64,000 nt of DNA from Pacificitalea sp040119125 (lineage in GTDB: Bacteria > Pseudomonadota > Alphaproteobacteria > Rhodobacterales > Rhodobacteraceae), in contig JBEDTR010000001.1 of NCBI GenBank assembly GCA_040119125.1, positions 310,001 through 374,000 on the forward strand, given 5' to 3'. Made by a program: the position numbers and the translations under genes. A model generated the notes under the pieces. The model was given only the letters and a program-made list of their open reading frames with translations. It was not told where the DNA came from and did no database searches. Below, piece after piece: positions 43,287 through 52,235 of this stretch. Each line of letters opens with the position of its first letter. Positions within the stretch are counted from its first letter, which is position 1.

Positions 43287-44101
43287 GACGAAGATTTCTG
43301 CGCCAGCCCAAGGGAAAACGCATTGTTTTGGTGCGCGAGCGTGGAGCCAACCGGGCCGGGGCGACCAGCCCCGACCCGCGCCCTCCCTCCCCCATGGGAG
43401 GGCGCTTTTGTGCCGTCACGCACCGCACACCCCTCGTCCGGGGCTTTCAAGATAAACCGCTAACCACAAGCCTTGCGCAGCGCCCACCCGAGGGAGGGCG
43501 CTTTGTGCGTCTCGGTTCGGTTTCAGCTTCTCGGGCCGGGGCGACCAGCCTCCGGCCCGCGCCCTCCCTCCCCAACGGGAGGGCGCTTTGGTGCCGTCAT
43601 GCGCCGCACATCCCTCGTCCGGGGCTTTCGAGATAAACCGCTGACCACAAGCCTTGCACAGCGCCCACCCGAGGGCGGGCGCTTTGTGCGTCTCGGTTCG
43701 GTTTGAGCTTCGCGGGTCGGGGGCGACCAGCCCCGGCCCGCGCCCTCCCTCCCCCCGGGAGGGCGCATTGGAGCCGCCATGCACCGCACAATCCTCGTCC
43801 AGAGCTTTCGAGATAAATCGCTGACCGCAACCGTTGCGCAGCGCCCACCCGAGGGAGGGCGCTTGGTGCGGGTTGGGTCGGCTTGAGCTTCGCGGGTCGG
43901 GGGCGACCAGCCCCGGCCCGCGCCCTCCCTCCCCCCGGGAGGGCGCATTGGAGCCGCCATGCACCGCACAATCCTCGTCCAGAGCTTTCGAGATACACCG
44001 CTGACCGCAACCGTTGCGCAGCGCCCGCCCGAGGGAGGGCGCTTGGTGCGGGTTGGGTCGGTTTCAGTTAGCGTTCCGCACCCACACCCACACCCGCCGG
44101 T
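43287..44101. other. Intergenic region plsC to polA (convergent), filled by tandem repeats
   Basis: An 815-nt region. After about 45 nt of unique DNA it is almost entirely the 180-bp repeat array, then about 25 nt of CACACC-rich sequence to the polA stop. Open frames on both strands simply repeat with the unit (180 is a multiple of 3) and show no protein features. Confidence 0.75.
43335..44078. repeat. Tandem array of four 180-182 bp hairpin-rich units
   Basis: The landmark GCGACCAGCC recurs at 43361, 43541, 43723 and 43903, giving periods of 180, 182 and 180. Units 3 and 4 are nearly identical over most of their length; units 1 and 2 are more diverged. Each unit has two GC hairpins: GCGCCCTCCC facing GGGAGGGCGC, and GCGCCC facing GGGCGC about 9-13 nt apart. 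Between them lies a conserved AGCTTTCGAGATAAA-type stretch. The position between convergent genes suggests a structural or terminator role. Confidence 0.9.
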
Positions 44102-46906
44102 TCAATGCGCTTCGGCCCAATTCGCGCCGATCCCGGCATCGACGACCAGCGGCACGTCGAGATGCACCGCCGGATGTGCCGCGCCTTCCATCACCTCGCG
44201 GACGGTGGCGATGACCTGATCCTCGGCGCCTTCGTCCACCTCAAAGATCAATTCGTCATGCACCTGCAACAGCATCGTCGCGGGCAGATCGGCGATGGCG
44301 TCCTCCATCCGGATCATCGCGCGGCGGATGATGTCGGCGGCGGTGCCTTGGATCGGGGCGTTGATCGCGGCGCGTTTGGCAAAGCCCGCACCGGGGCCCT
44401 TGGCGTTGATCTCGGGCGTGTTGATGCGGCGGCCAAACAGGGTCTGCACATAACCGTGTTCCTTGGCAAAGGCGGTGGTGTCGGCCATGTATTCGCGGAT
44501 GCCGGGGAAGCGCTCGAAATAACGGTCGATAAAGCCCTGCGCCTCCGCCCGCGGAATGCGCAGGTTCCGGGCAAGGCCAAAGCCGGAGATGCCGTAGATC
44601 ACCCCGAAATTGATCGCCTTGGCCTGACGACGGATCATCGGGTCCATGCCCTCGATCTCCACCCCGAACATCTCGGACGCGGTCATGGCGTGAATGTCGA
44701 GCCCGTCGCGGAACGCGGTTTTCAGCGTGTCGATCCCGGCGATATGGGCCAGAATGCGCAATTCGATCTGGGAATAATCGAGCGACAGCAGCCGCTTGCC
44801 CGGCGCGGCGACAAATGCCTCGCGGATGCGGCGGCCTTCTTCGGAGCGCACGGGGATGTTTTGCAGGTTCGGATCGGATGAGGCCAGCCGCCCGGTATTC
44901 GCGCCGGTCTGCTGATAGCTCGTATGCACCCGGCCCGTGTCGGGGTTGATATGGGTCTGCAGCGCGTCCGTATAGGTCGATTTCAATTTCGACAATTGCC
45001 GCCAGTCGAGGACGCGCCCCGGCAGGTCATGCTCGGTCGCCAGATCCTCCAGCACATCCGCCGGGGTGGACCATGCGCCGGTCTTGCCCTTCTTGCCGCC
45101 GGGCAGGCCCATACGGTCAAACAGAACTTCGCCCAGCTGTTTGGGTGAGCCTACGTTGAACGTCTCGCCCGCCAGTTCGTGGATTTCCGCCTCCAGCCCC
45201 GCCATTTTCTGGGCAAAGGCATTGGACATGCGCGACAGCGTGTCGCGATCCACCAGCACGCCCGACATCTCCATCCGCGCCAGCACGGGGATCAGCGGTC
45301 GTTCCAGTGTTTCGTAGACGGTCGTGACCCGATTGAGGTGCAGCTGCGGGCGGAACAGATCCCACAGACGCAGGGTGATATCGGCATCCTCGGCGGCGTA
45401 GCGCGTGGCCTCCGGGATCGGCACACGGTCAAAGGTGATCTGGCTTTTGCCGGACCCGATCAACTCTTTGATCGGGATCGGGTTATGCGACAGGTAGCGC
45501 TCAGACAGCAGGTCCATGCCATGCCCGTGCAAGCCCCCATGCAGGGCGTAGGACAGGAGCATGGTGTCGTCGATGGGCGCGATGCGCAGCCCGTAGCGAT
45601 GCAGGATCTTGGCGTCGTATTTCATGTTCTGGCCGATCTTGAGGATCGCGGGATCCTCCAGCACCGGACGCAGCGCGTCGAGCGCTTGTGCCAGCGGGAT
45701 CTGACCCGGCGCGATCGTATCATCGGCAAAAAGCCCGTCACCGCCGCCCTCGGCCTTATGCGTCAGCGGGATGTAGCAGGCCCGGCCCGGCGCGGTGGCA
45801 AGGCTGATCCCCACCAGATCGGCGGTCATGTCGTTCAGGCCCGTGGTTTCGGTATCGAGCGCGACATGCCCCAGTGCGCGGATTTCGGCGATCCAGGCAT
45901 CGAGCGTCTCCATATCAGTGACGCAGATGTAGCTGTCGGGCGCGAAGGGGGGCTGTTCGGGCAGATCGGCTGCGGCATCCGCGGTGGAGGCGGCGCCCTC
46001 GGGGATGGCGGGGGCCTCGATCCCGGCCTGATCGGCGACACGCCGGGTCAGGGTGCGGAATTCCATCCGGGTCAGGAAATCCAGAAGCACTGCGGGCTCG
46101 GGGTCTTTCACCTCCAGATCGTCGAGGGTGAAATCGAGCGGGGTGTCGCAATCCAGTTCTACCAGCCGTTTCGAGGTGCGGATCTGCTCGGCATGGTCGA
46201 TCAGCGTCTGACGGCGTTTGGGCTGCTTGATCTCGCCCGCGCGGGCCAGCAGCGTTTCCAGATCGCCAAATTCGTTGATCAGCAGCGCGGCGGTCTTGAT
46301 GCCGATGCCGGGCGCGCCAGGCACGTTATCGACGCTGTCACCGGCGAGCGCTTGCACATCGGTCACCCGGTCGGGGCCGACGCCGAATTTCTGTTCGACC
46401 TCTTCGATGCCGATGCGCTTGTTCTTCATCGCGTCGAGCATTTCGACCCCGCCGCCGACCAATTGCATCAGATCCTTATCCGATGAGATGATCGTGACCC
46501 GGCCCCCGGCCTCGCGCGCTTGGCAGGCAAGGGTGGCGATGATGTCATCGGCCTCGAACCCTTCCTTTTCTTCGCAGGCGATGTTGAAGGCGCGGGTGGC
46601 TTCGCGCGTGAGCGGGATCTGCGGGCGCAGGTCTTCGGGCATCGCGTCGCGATTGGCCTTGTAGAGATCGTAGATCTCATTGCGGAAGGTCATCGACCCT
46701 TTGTCGAAAATCACCGCCGCATGGGTCGGCGCATCGGGGCCGGAGCTGTCCTCGATATAGCGAAACAGCATGTTGCAGAATCCGGCGATCGCCCCGATCG
46801 GCAGCCCGTCGGATTTGCGCGTCAGCGGTGGCAGCGCGTGATAGGCGCGAAAGATGAAGGCCGATCCGTCGATCAGGTGCAGGTGACAGCCCTTGCCGAA
46901 ATTCAT
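44102..46906 (-). CDS. polA: DNA polymerase I
   Basis: A 934-aa enzyme for primer removal and repair synthesis. The 5'-3' exonuclease is at about 1-290 (LIDGSAFIFRAYHALPPL, ISSDKDLMQLV, GDSVDNVPGAPGIG). The 3'-5' exonuclease is intact, with VALDTETTGLNDM near 360 and YAAEDADITLRLW. Polymerase motifs are A DYSQIELRILAHI, B RRQAKAINFGVIYGISGFG and C LLQVHDELIFEV. All domains look functional. The start at 46906 follows GGAGGG; the open frame continues 114 codons upstream without features. Confidence 0.97.
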   Translation of the reverse strand: MNFGKGCHLHLIDGSAFIFRAYHALPPLTRKSDGLPIGAIAGFCNMLFRYIEDSSGPDAPTHAAVIFDKGSMTFRNEIYDLYKANRDAMPEDLRPQIPLTREATRAFNIACEEKEGFEADDIIATLACQAREAGGRVTIISSDKDLMQLVGGGVEMLDAMKNKRIGIEEVEQKFGVGPDRVTDVQALAGDSVDNVPGAPGIGIKTAALLINEFGDLETLLARAGEIKQPKRRQTLIDHAEQIRTSKRLVELDCDTPLDFTLDDLEVKDPEPAVLLDFLTRMEFRTLTRRVADQAGIEAPAIPEGAASTADAAADLPEQPPFAPDSYICVTDMETLDAWIAEIRALGHVALDTETTGLNDMTADLVGISLATAPGRACYIPLTHKAEGGGDGLFADDTIAPGQIPLAQALDALRPVLEDPAILKIGQNMKYDAKILHRYGLRIAPIDDTMLLSYALHGGLHGHGMDLLSERYLSHNPIPIKELIGSGKSQITFDRVPIPEATRYAAEDADITLRLWDLFRPQLHLNRVTTVYETLERPLIPVLARMEMSGVLVDRDTLSRMSNAFAQKMAGLEAEIHELAGETFNVGSPKQLGEVLFDRMGLPGGKKGKTGAWSTPADVLEDLATEHDLPGRVLDWRQLSKLKSTYTDALQTHINPDTGRVHTSYQQTGANTGRLASSDPNLQNIPVRSEEGRRIREAFVAAPGKRLLSLDYSQIELRILAHIAGIDTLKTAFRDGLDIHAMTASEMFGVEIEGMDPMIRRQAKAINFGVIYGISGFGLARNLRIPRAEAQGFIDRYFERFPGIREYMADTTAFAKEHGYVQTLFGRRINTPEINAKGPGAGFAKRAAINAPIQGTAADIIRRAMIRMEDAIADLPATMLLQVHDELIFEVDEGAEDQVIATVREVMEGAAHPAVHLDVPLVVDAGIGANWAEAH

Positions 46907-47038
46907 GAAGCCCTCCAGGTGCGATTCCGCCCGAGGTCTAGCGCATCCCGGCGGGCGTGTCACAGGGCGGGGGCGCCGGGTGACGACAGGTCGGGCGAAT
47001 CGCGGGGGTGGGGGGAAACAGGTCAGGGGGTCTGTCCC

Positions 47039-47062
47039 AATTGTTTCGCACGCGAAACAATT
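47039..47062. promoter_or_regulatory. Perfect 24-bp palindrome upstream of polA
   Basis: AATTGTTTCGC and GCGAAACAATT are exact reverse complements separated by AC. The site is 133 bp upstream of the polA start. Symmetry and length fit a dimeric repressor operator; as RNA it would form an 11-bp stem with an impossible 2-nt loop, so a DNA site is more likely. Confidence 0.5.
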
Positions 47063-47422
47063 TACGGGTGGGTAAGCTTTTTCTGCGAAAAGATGGGCAA
47101 GGCTGCGCCGGTCCTGCGGGGGCGGGGCGGTGTGTTCGTCGAAAGTTAAGAGATGCGCGCGGTCCAGCACGGGGCGTCGCGAGGCAGTCGCTGGGGAGGC
47201 AGATTTAGGAGGATGAGGGCCAGGTAAAGCAATCTGCGGCACCGCCATTCAGGCGGAGTGCGCCCGCCTTCGGGCAGGCGCGCGCGGCGCGGGTAGGTGT
47301 GTCACGATTGGCGACGCGCGGGCGGGGACCGTTCAGCGTGGCAACCGGGTAGAGCGCTGGGACGGTTAAGGGCTGTCTAATTGGCATTCGGCAGTCGGGG
47401 CGTGTGGCTTCGCTTACCGGCG

Positions 47423-47496
47423 GCGTTAGTGGATGCGTTGAGCGGCAGCGTTGAGCGGCAGCGTTAGTGGAGCGCTTAGCGGCAGCGTCAGGGGCT
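47423..47496. repeat. Degenerate 13-bp tandem repeat
   Basis: The unit GCGTTGAGCGGCA occurs exactly twice in a row (47435-47460). It is flanked by variants GCGTTAGTGGAT, GCGTTAGTGGAGC, GCTTAGCGGCA and GCGTCAGGGG. About six units in total lie in non-coding DNA just past the 3' end of the coiled-coil gene. Confidence 0.7.
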
Positions 47497-47542
47497 TCGT
47501 TGCGGGCCTGCGGCCTCTACGCGCCATGTATCAGCGCGCGCC

Positions 47543-47872
47543 TTAGCCGGTGGCGTTGTGGCGTTCGATATAGCCGTGGAGTTCCTCGGCCTCGGCACGG
47601 GCGGCGCGGAGGCCGTCCATGGCGGCGCGAAGTTCGGCCTCGGTCTGGCTCAGCTGGTTGGTGAGTTCGGCCTCACGCTGCTGCAGGTAGGTGATCGCCT
47701 CATCGCGGCTTTCTTCGGCCTCGTGAAGCGATTGCGCCATCTTGTCGAGCTCGCCCATCTCGGACTGGGTCACGCGGGTGAGCCGCAGCACCAGCCAGCA
47801 CGAGAACCAGCCAAGAAGAAAGGCTACGAAAAGGATGATCGCCGTGACGACGATAAATTCGGTTCTGTTCAC
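47543..47872 (-). CDS. Small membrane-anchored coiled-coil protein
   Basis: A 109-aa protein. Its N-terminal membrane helix (FIVVTAIILFVAFLLGWFSCWLVL, residues about 6-29) is followed by a continuous heptad-type coiled coil to about residue 100 (DKMAQSLHEAEESRDEAITYL and following). Its ATG overlaps the stop of the OmpA-type gene (ATGA). I do not recognise a named family. The coupling suggests it works with the OmpA-type envelope protein. Confidence 0.8.
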   Translation of the reverse strand: MNRTEFIVVTAIILFVAFLLGWFSCWLVLRLTRVTQSEMGELDKMAQSLHEAEESRDEAITYLQQREAELTNQLSQTEAELRAAMDGLRAARAEAEELHGYIERHNATG

Positions 47873-49836
47873 TGTTGCTCCGCCTCGGCTGTCCCGGACC
47901 CGTTTTCTTCTGCCCCGTCGTCCGAAGCCGCGTCAGCCGCTTCGGTCCCTGCGGCCCCGTCACCGTCTGCCGCGCTGGCCGCGTCCTCATCTAGCGGTTC
48001 GGCCTCTTCGAGAACAAGACGGAATTCGATGCGGCGGTTTTCCTCACGGCCCTGCTCGGTGTCGTTATCGGCGATGGGGGTCGTCTCGCCATAGCCGCGG
48101 GCCGTGATGTCGGCGGTCAGGACGCGGCGGGCCATCAGACCTTCGAGCACCGCATCCGCGCGGGCTTGGCTAAGTTCGAGGTTCATGACCTCGCGGCCCT
48201 GACTGTCGGTATGACCGCCGATTTCCAGCACCAGATCGACCTCGGAGCAGCTGCCCTTCAGGACATCGGAGATGCGGTCGACAACGCCGATGCTCTCACC
48301 CGTGATTTCGGTCGAGCCGGGATCGAAGGCGATTTTCTGATCGGACTGAATGGCATTGATCCGCCGCACGCATTCTTCGGCGCTGGGCAGGTTGGCAATG
48401 GGATCGAAGGCTTTCTTATAGACCACGTCGATTTCGAAATTCTGGCTTTCGCCCAGCTTATCGGACAGCAGTCGCGAGATTTCGGCGCGGGCCTCGGGGT
48501 TGCCGGTCTCGCCCTTCACCGACACGAAAGCGGGCTGGACGACGACGGCGCCATGTTCCAGCTCCGACAAGGCCTGAAGCCCGGACAGGACGCGCACGGG
48601 CCAGCCATCGGGAAGGGTGTCGTCGACGCGGGCGGCGGCATAGACCCGTTCGATGCCGAACCGGGCGCGGGCGAAGCTTTCGACGGCTTCACGCTGCTGC
48701 TCATCGGTGACGCGGCCACGGATCTGCACCTGACCTTCGGGCGAGAGGGTGGCCACGAATTCCGGGGGGCCGGCCTCCGCATCGCCAGTGCCGTCGACGG
48801 CGACAGGCTCGGGCAGGACGGAATGGAGGGAGAAGACATCGGGCAGGCCGGATTCGAGTTCGCCCACAACACGGTCGAAATCGTTCTGCGTGGCGGTGTC
48901 GAGCGCGACAAGCGACACGTCTGCATCGGAGAAGGTCACCGACCCGCCGCCAAGTTCGGAAAGGGCGGCGATGCCTTGGGTGACGGCGGTGCTCCAATCC
49001 GGGGTGGGCACGCCAAGCCCAAGGGTGCAGGTCGCGCCCTCCTCCAGACCGGCGCGGCGCGCGGCGGAAAGGATGCGGGCGGCGGCCTCTTCGGTATCGG
49101 CGGAACAGGCGTCGAACCGGGCGCCATCCTCGTCGATGAGGAAGCGTAAGGTGAAGGGCGTGATGACGGGCCGCGGCGCGGAGATGTCCATGGCCAGTTC
49201 GACGGCATCGGGCACGGCGCGGCGCAATTCGGCCTCAAGCCGGCGTTTTTCCTGCCCGGAATTGGAGATGGCGGTGATGCGCACGGCGTCATCGGTGATC
49301 GAGATCTTAGAGCGGGGCAGGCGGGCCAGAGCCTCGAAGCCGAACCCCATCGCCGTTTCCCAACCATCAGGCACCGGGTAGTCGGCGGTTTCCAGCAGGT
49401 CCACGACCTCCGCCCCGTCGGCAATGCGGGCAATGTCGCGGGCGACCTTTTCGCGGTCCAACTCCGCCGGGATCAGCCCGATGAGGGAAATGCCCTCGCC
49501 GTTGCGGAGGATCTCGATGGTGAATTCGGGCGATTCGATGGGGTTGGCGGGGATGACTTCCATGTTGTCGATGACACGGGAGCTTTCGACCACTTCGCCC
49601 GTGACCGACAGCGCGCGGAAGCGATCTGCCTCGGTCGGGGCGGTGCCGCTGAGCTGAACCTGCAACCCGTCGGAGCCGACCTCCACCCATTCAAACCCGT
49701 TATCGACAAGGGCGCTGCGCACCCCGGCCTGCGAGACCCGTTCAACGACCGAGGCCGCCACCCCGGCGGAGACGAGCGACAGGCAGGCAGCAACCGCGAG
49801 CGCTGCCGCAGAAATCACGACGGGTCCGACACGCAT
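47869..49836 (-). CDS. OmpA family envelope protein with repeated periplasmic domains
   Basis: A 655-aa protein with an N-terminal signal or membrane anchor (VISAAALAVAACLSLVSAGVAA). Several BON/OmpA-like alpha-beta repeats fill about 30-450. A C-terminal OmpA peptidoglycan-binding domain contains DLVLEIGGHTDSQGREVMNLELSQARADAV near 545 and RGYGETTPIADNDTEQGREENRRIEF near 585. The last about 45 residues are acidic and low in complexity. There is no beta-barrel, so it tethers the cell wall to the inner membrane rather than spanning the outer membrane. The start ATG at 49836 is preferred over a TTG two codons upstream. Confidence 0.88.
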   Translation of the reverse strand: MRVGPVVISAAALAVAACLSLVSAGVAASVVERVSQAGVRSALVDNGFEWVEVGSDGLQVQLSGTAPTEADRFRALSVTGEVVESSRVIDNMEVIPANPIESPEFTIEILRNGEGISLIGLIPAELDREKVARDIARIADGAEVVDLLETADYPVPDGWETAMGFGFEALARLPRSKISITDDAVRITAISNSGQEKRRLEAELRRAVPDAVELAMDISAPRPVITPFTLRFLIDEDGARFDACSADTEEAAARILSAARRAGLEEGATCTLGLGVPTPDWSTAVTQGIAALSELGGGSVTFSDADVSLVALDTATQNDFDRVVGELESGLPDVFSLHSVLPEPVAVDGTGDAEAGPPEFVATLSPEGQVQIRGRVTDEQQREAVESFARARFGIERVYAAARVDDTLPDGWPVRVLSGLQALSELEHGAVVVQPAFVSVKGETGNPEARAEISRLLSDKLGESQNFEIDVVYKKAFDPIANLPSAEECVRRINAIQSDQKIAFDPGSTEITGESIGVVDRISDVLKGSCSEVDLVLEIGGHTDSQGREVMNLELSQARADAVLEGLMARRVLTADITARGYGETTPIADNDTEQGREENRRIEFRLVLEEAEPLDEDAASAADGDGAAGTEAADAASDDGAEENGSGTAEAEQQ

Positions 49837-49911
49837 AGGCAAAAATTCCTCGTTTGTTGCAGGAATGCACTTCCTTTAGGACGCCACGGCCCGAGGTTCA
49901 ATCCGCCCGGC

Positions 49912-50922
49912 TCAGAGCGCGATCACGATCGCGAAAAACAGCGCAGGGATCAGGCCGGCGTCGCGATTGGCCCGGAACAGCGTCAGGCAGCGGTCGGTAT
50001 CGTCAATGTCGAGGCGCCCGAGTTGCCATGTCATGTGCCAGCCAAAGGCCCATGCGCCCGCAAGCCCGATGACAAGCGCCAGCGGATCGGCCAGCGGCCC
50101 CAGCGCGAGGATCACCGCGATGGACATGAGCAGCACCGAGATTGCCATGAACAGGCGCAGCCAGCCGGGGCTGTCGGCGCCAAACAGGCGCGCGGTGGAT
50201 TTGACGCCGATCAGCGCGTCATCCTCGGCATCTTGGTGGGCGTAGATCGTGTCATAGAAGATCGTCCAGGCGATCCCGGCGAGGTAGAGAAACACCGGCG
50301 CCAGCGACAGCGAGCCGGTATGCGCGGCCCAAGCCAGCAGCGCGCCCCAGTTGAACGCCAGCCCGAGGAAGATCTGCGGCCACCATGTGAACCGCTTGGC
50401 GAAGGGATAGATCGCGACTAGAGCCAGCGACCCGATGCCAAGCCAGATCGCGGTGGCGCCAAAGGTCAGCAGGATCAGGAAGGCGATGCCCGCCTGAATG
50501 GCCATCCAGCCCGCGGCCTGTCGCACGGTGACCTGCCCTGACGGGATCGGGCGGGACCGGGTGCGCGCGACTTTATCGTCGATGTCGCGGTCGGTGATGT
50601 CATTCCATGTGCAGCCCGCCCCGCGCATCAGCCACGCGCCGATACCGCAGCCCGCGATGATCCACAGATCAAACCAGCGCCAGCCCGTCGCGGCGGCGGC
50701 CAGCAGCACGCCCCACCAGCAGGGCAGCAGCAACAGCCATGTGCCGATGGGCCGGTCGGCGCGGCTGAGCCGCAGATAGGGCCGGAATCGGGCCGGGGCG
50801 TAGCGGTCGACCCAATTGCCTTTCACGGCGTCGTAGACTTCGCCCGTCTTGAGCGGGCCAGTGTCGGCGCCGTCAGGGGTGGCGGGTCGCGCGGTGTCTG
50901 GCATCTGCTGCGCCTCGGTCAT
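49912..50922 (-). CDS. ubiA: 4-hydroxybenzoate polyprenyltransferase
   Basis: A 336-aa membrane prenyltransferase of ubiquinone synthesis. About eight membrane helices are visible. The two Asp-rich motifs are NDITDRDIDDKVARTRSRP near residue 112 and DTIYAHQDAEDDALIGVKS near 230, both complete. The first about 50 residues are hydrophilic. The start ATG at 50922 lies only 13 nt from the divergent rsmE start at 50936. Confidence 0.94.
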   Translation of the reverse strand: MTEAQQMPDTARPATPDGADTGPLKTGEVYDAVKGNWVDRYAPARFRPYLRLSRADRPIGTWLLLLPCWWGVLLAAAATGWRWFDLWIIAGCGIGAWLMRGAGCTWNDITDRDIDDKVARTRSRPIPSGQVTVRQAAGWMAIQAGIAFLILLTFGATAIWLGIGSLALVAIYPFAKRFTWWPQIFLGLAFNWGALLAWAAHTGSLSLAPVFLYLAGIAWTIFYDTIYAHQDAEDDALIGVKSTARLFGADSPGWLRLFMAISVLLMSIAVILALGPLADPLALVIGLAGAWAFGWHMTWQLGRLDIDDTDRCLTLFRANRDAGLIPALFFAIVIAL

Positions 50923-50935
50923 ATGGTCTGGCCTC

Positions 50936-51664
50936 ATGGGATCGGATGCAAAAATCAGGCTCTTTGTAGAGCACGCCTTGGGGGCGGGGCAAACTGTCCC
51001 TCTGTCGCGGGATCAGGCGCATTACCTGTTTGGGGTGATGCGGCAGACCGAAGGCGGTCATGTGAAGCTGTTCAATGGTCGTGCGGGCGAATGGCTGGCG
51101 CAGATCAGCCGCGCAGGCAAGCGTGGCGGGGAGCTGACCTGTCTGGAGCAAAGCGCGCCGCAGCTGGCACCGCCGGATCTGTGGCTGTTGTTTGCGCCGA
51201 TCAAGAAAGCGCGCACCGATTTCATCGTGGAAAAGGCCGCCGAGATGGGCGCGGCGCGGATCGTGCCGGTGCAGACCGAATTCACCAATTCCGAGCGCAT
51301 TCGTCGCGACCGGCTACAAGCGCATGCGGTGGAGGCGGCAGAGCAATGCGGCGGCACTTATGTGCCTGAAGTGACAGATTTAATACGGCTGGACCGGCTG
51401 CTGGCCGATTGGCCCGAGGAGCGCGGGCTGATGTTTTGCGATGAGAGCCGTGCCGGCGAGGCGCGCGCGCTGGAGCCGAGCGCGACAGGCCCATGGGCCA
51501 TTCTGATCGGCCCCGAGGGCGGGTTTTCCGAAGCAGAGCGGGTGCGGATCGCGGCACTGCCACAGGCGCGGGGCGTCAGCCTTGGCCCGCGTATCTTGCG
51601 CGCGGATACGGCGGCAGTGGCGGCGATGACCCTGTGGCAGTCGGCGCTGGGGGATTGGCGATGA
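50936..51664 (+). CDS. rsmE: 16S rRNA (uracil-1498-N3)-methyltransferase
   Basis: A 242-aa SPOUT-class methyltransferase modifying U1498 of 16S rRNA. An N-terminal PUA-like domain (LFVEHALGAGQTVPLSRDQAHYL) is followed by the trefoil-knot cofactor site, WAILIGPEGGFSEAE near residue 185 and SLGPRILRADTAAVAA near the C-terminus. No Shine-Dalgarno sequence is visible before the ATG, and the ubiA start codon is 13 nt away. Confidence 0.94.
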   Translation: MGSDAKIRLFVEHALGAGQTVPLSRDQAHYLFGVMRQTEGGHVKLFNGRAGEWLAQISRAGKRGGELTCLEQSAPQLAPPDLWLLFAPIKKARTDFIVEKAAEMGAARIVPVQTEFTNSERIRRDRLQAHAVEAAEQCGGTYVPEVTDLIRLDRLLADWPEERGLMFCDESRAGEARALEPSATGPWAILIGPEGGFSEAERVRIAALPQARGVSLGPRILRADTAAVAAMTLWQSALGDWR

Positions 51665-51704
51665 GGGAGCGTGGCGGTGCATGTTTCACGCGGAGAAGCG
51701 CGCG

Positions 51705-52235
51705 ATGATCCGGCCCGAACTCCGCCGTTGGGCCGGGCGCTATAGCGAGGTGCTGGGTGCTGCGGGTGTGGCGCTGGCGGGGCTGTGGCTGGTCTGGCTC
51801 GGCGGTTGGATTTTGCAGGCGCTGGGCGTGGCGGTGATGCTGGCGGGCGGTGCCGGGATTGTGATCGGCTTGCGGCGGCTGCGGTTTCGCCTGCCCGAAG
51901 ACGCGCCGGGTGTGGTCGAGGTGCTGGAAGGGCAGATCGCCTATCTGGGCCCCGAAACCGGCGGCGCGGCGGCGCTGTCTGAACTGACCGGCCTAGAGGT
52001 GCGGTTGGTGTCGGGGCGCGGGCGCTGCTGGCGGCTGCGCCAGCAGGACGGGCAGGTCTTGTTGATCCCGATGGCGGCGCGCGGCGCGGCGGAGCTCTAC
52101 GATCTGTTCGGCACCTTGCCGGGCATGTCGGATCGGGCGTTGCGCGGTGCCTTGAGCGGCCCGGACCGGGTGATCTGGTCGCGCGACGAAGGCGTGGCGC
52201 GGGTGGCGACGTTGCGATTGGCGGAACGCTCCTGA
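51705..52235 (+). CDS. Two-helix membrane protein of unknown function
   Basis: A 176-aa protein. Two N-terminal membrane helices (about 18-35 and 38-58, GVALAGLWLVWLGGWILQAL then VAVMLAGGAGIVIGL) are followed by a cytoplasmic beta-rich domain of about 115 residues (GVVEVLEGQIAYLGPETGG). It resembles short conserved hypotheticals beside rsmE in Rhodobacterales. The start at 51705 is preferred, with GGAGAAG in front; an ATG 8 codons upstream is possible. It lies in the rsmE-gshA series. Confidence 0.7.
   Translation: MIRPELRRWAGRYSEVLGAAGVALAGLWLVWLGGWILQALGVAVMLAGGAGIVIGLRRLRFRLPEDAPGVVEVLEGQIAYLGPETGGAAALSELTGLEVRLVSGRGRCWRLRQQDGQVLLIPMAARGAAELYDLFGTLPGMSDRALRGALSGPDRVIWSRDEGVARVATLRLAERS

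Larger units (their letters stand above)
46907..47542. other. Intergenic region upstream of polA
   Basis: A 636-nt stretch without a credible gene. It contains the 24-bp palindrome (47039-47062), a GGGGTCTGTCCC motif just before it, a UUCG-type hairpin near 47267-47284 and 13-bp tandem repeats (47423-47496). AT content rises around the palindrome, so the polA promoter is probably there. Confidence 0.6.

Noticed and set aside
43416..43964. Open reading frames on both strands through the 180-bp array, appearing as repetitive proteins
   Set aside because: The unit length is a multiple of three, so any frame open in one unit stays open. The products are Gly/Arg/Pro-rich with no domain, and several frames are open at once; the DNA hairpins explain the conservation better.
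43335..44078. CRISPR array
   Set aside because: Units are 180 bp and similar along their whole length, with no repeat-spacer alternation and no cas genes.
47267..47290. Small RNA or terminator candidate at a UUCG-type hairpin
   Set aside because: The stem is short with mismatches, there is no T run on either strand, and no promoter is evident.
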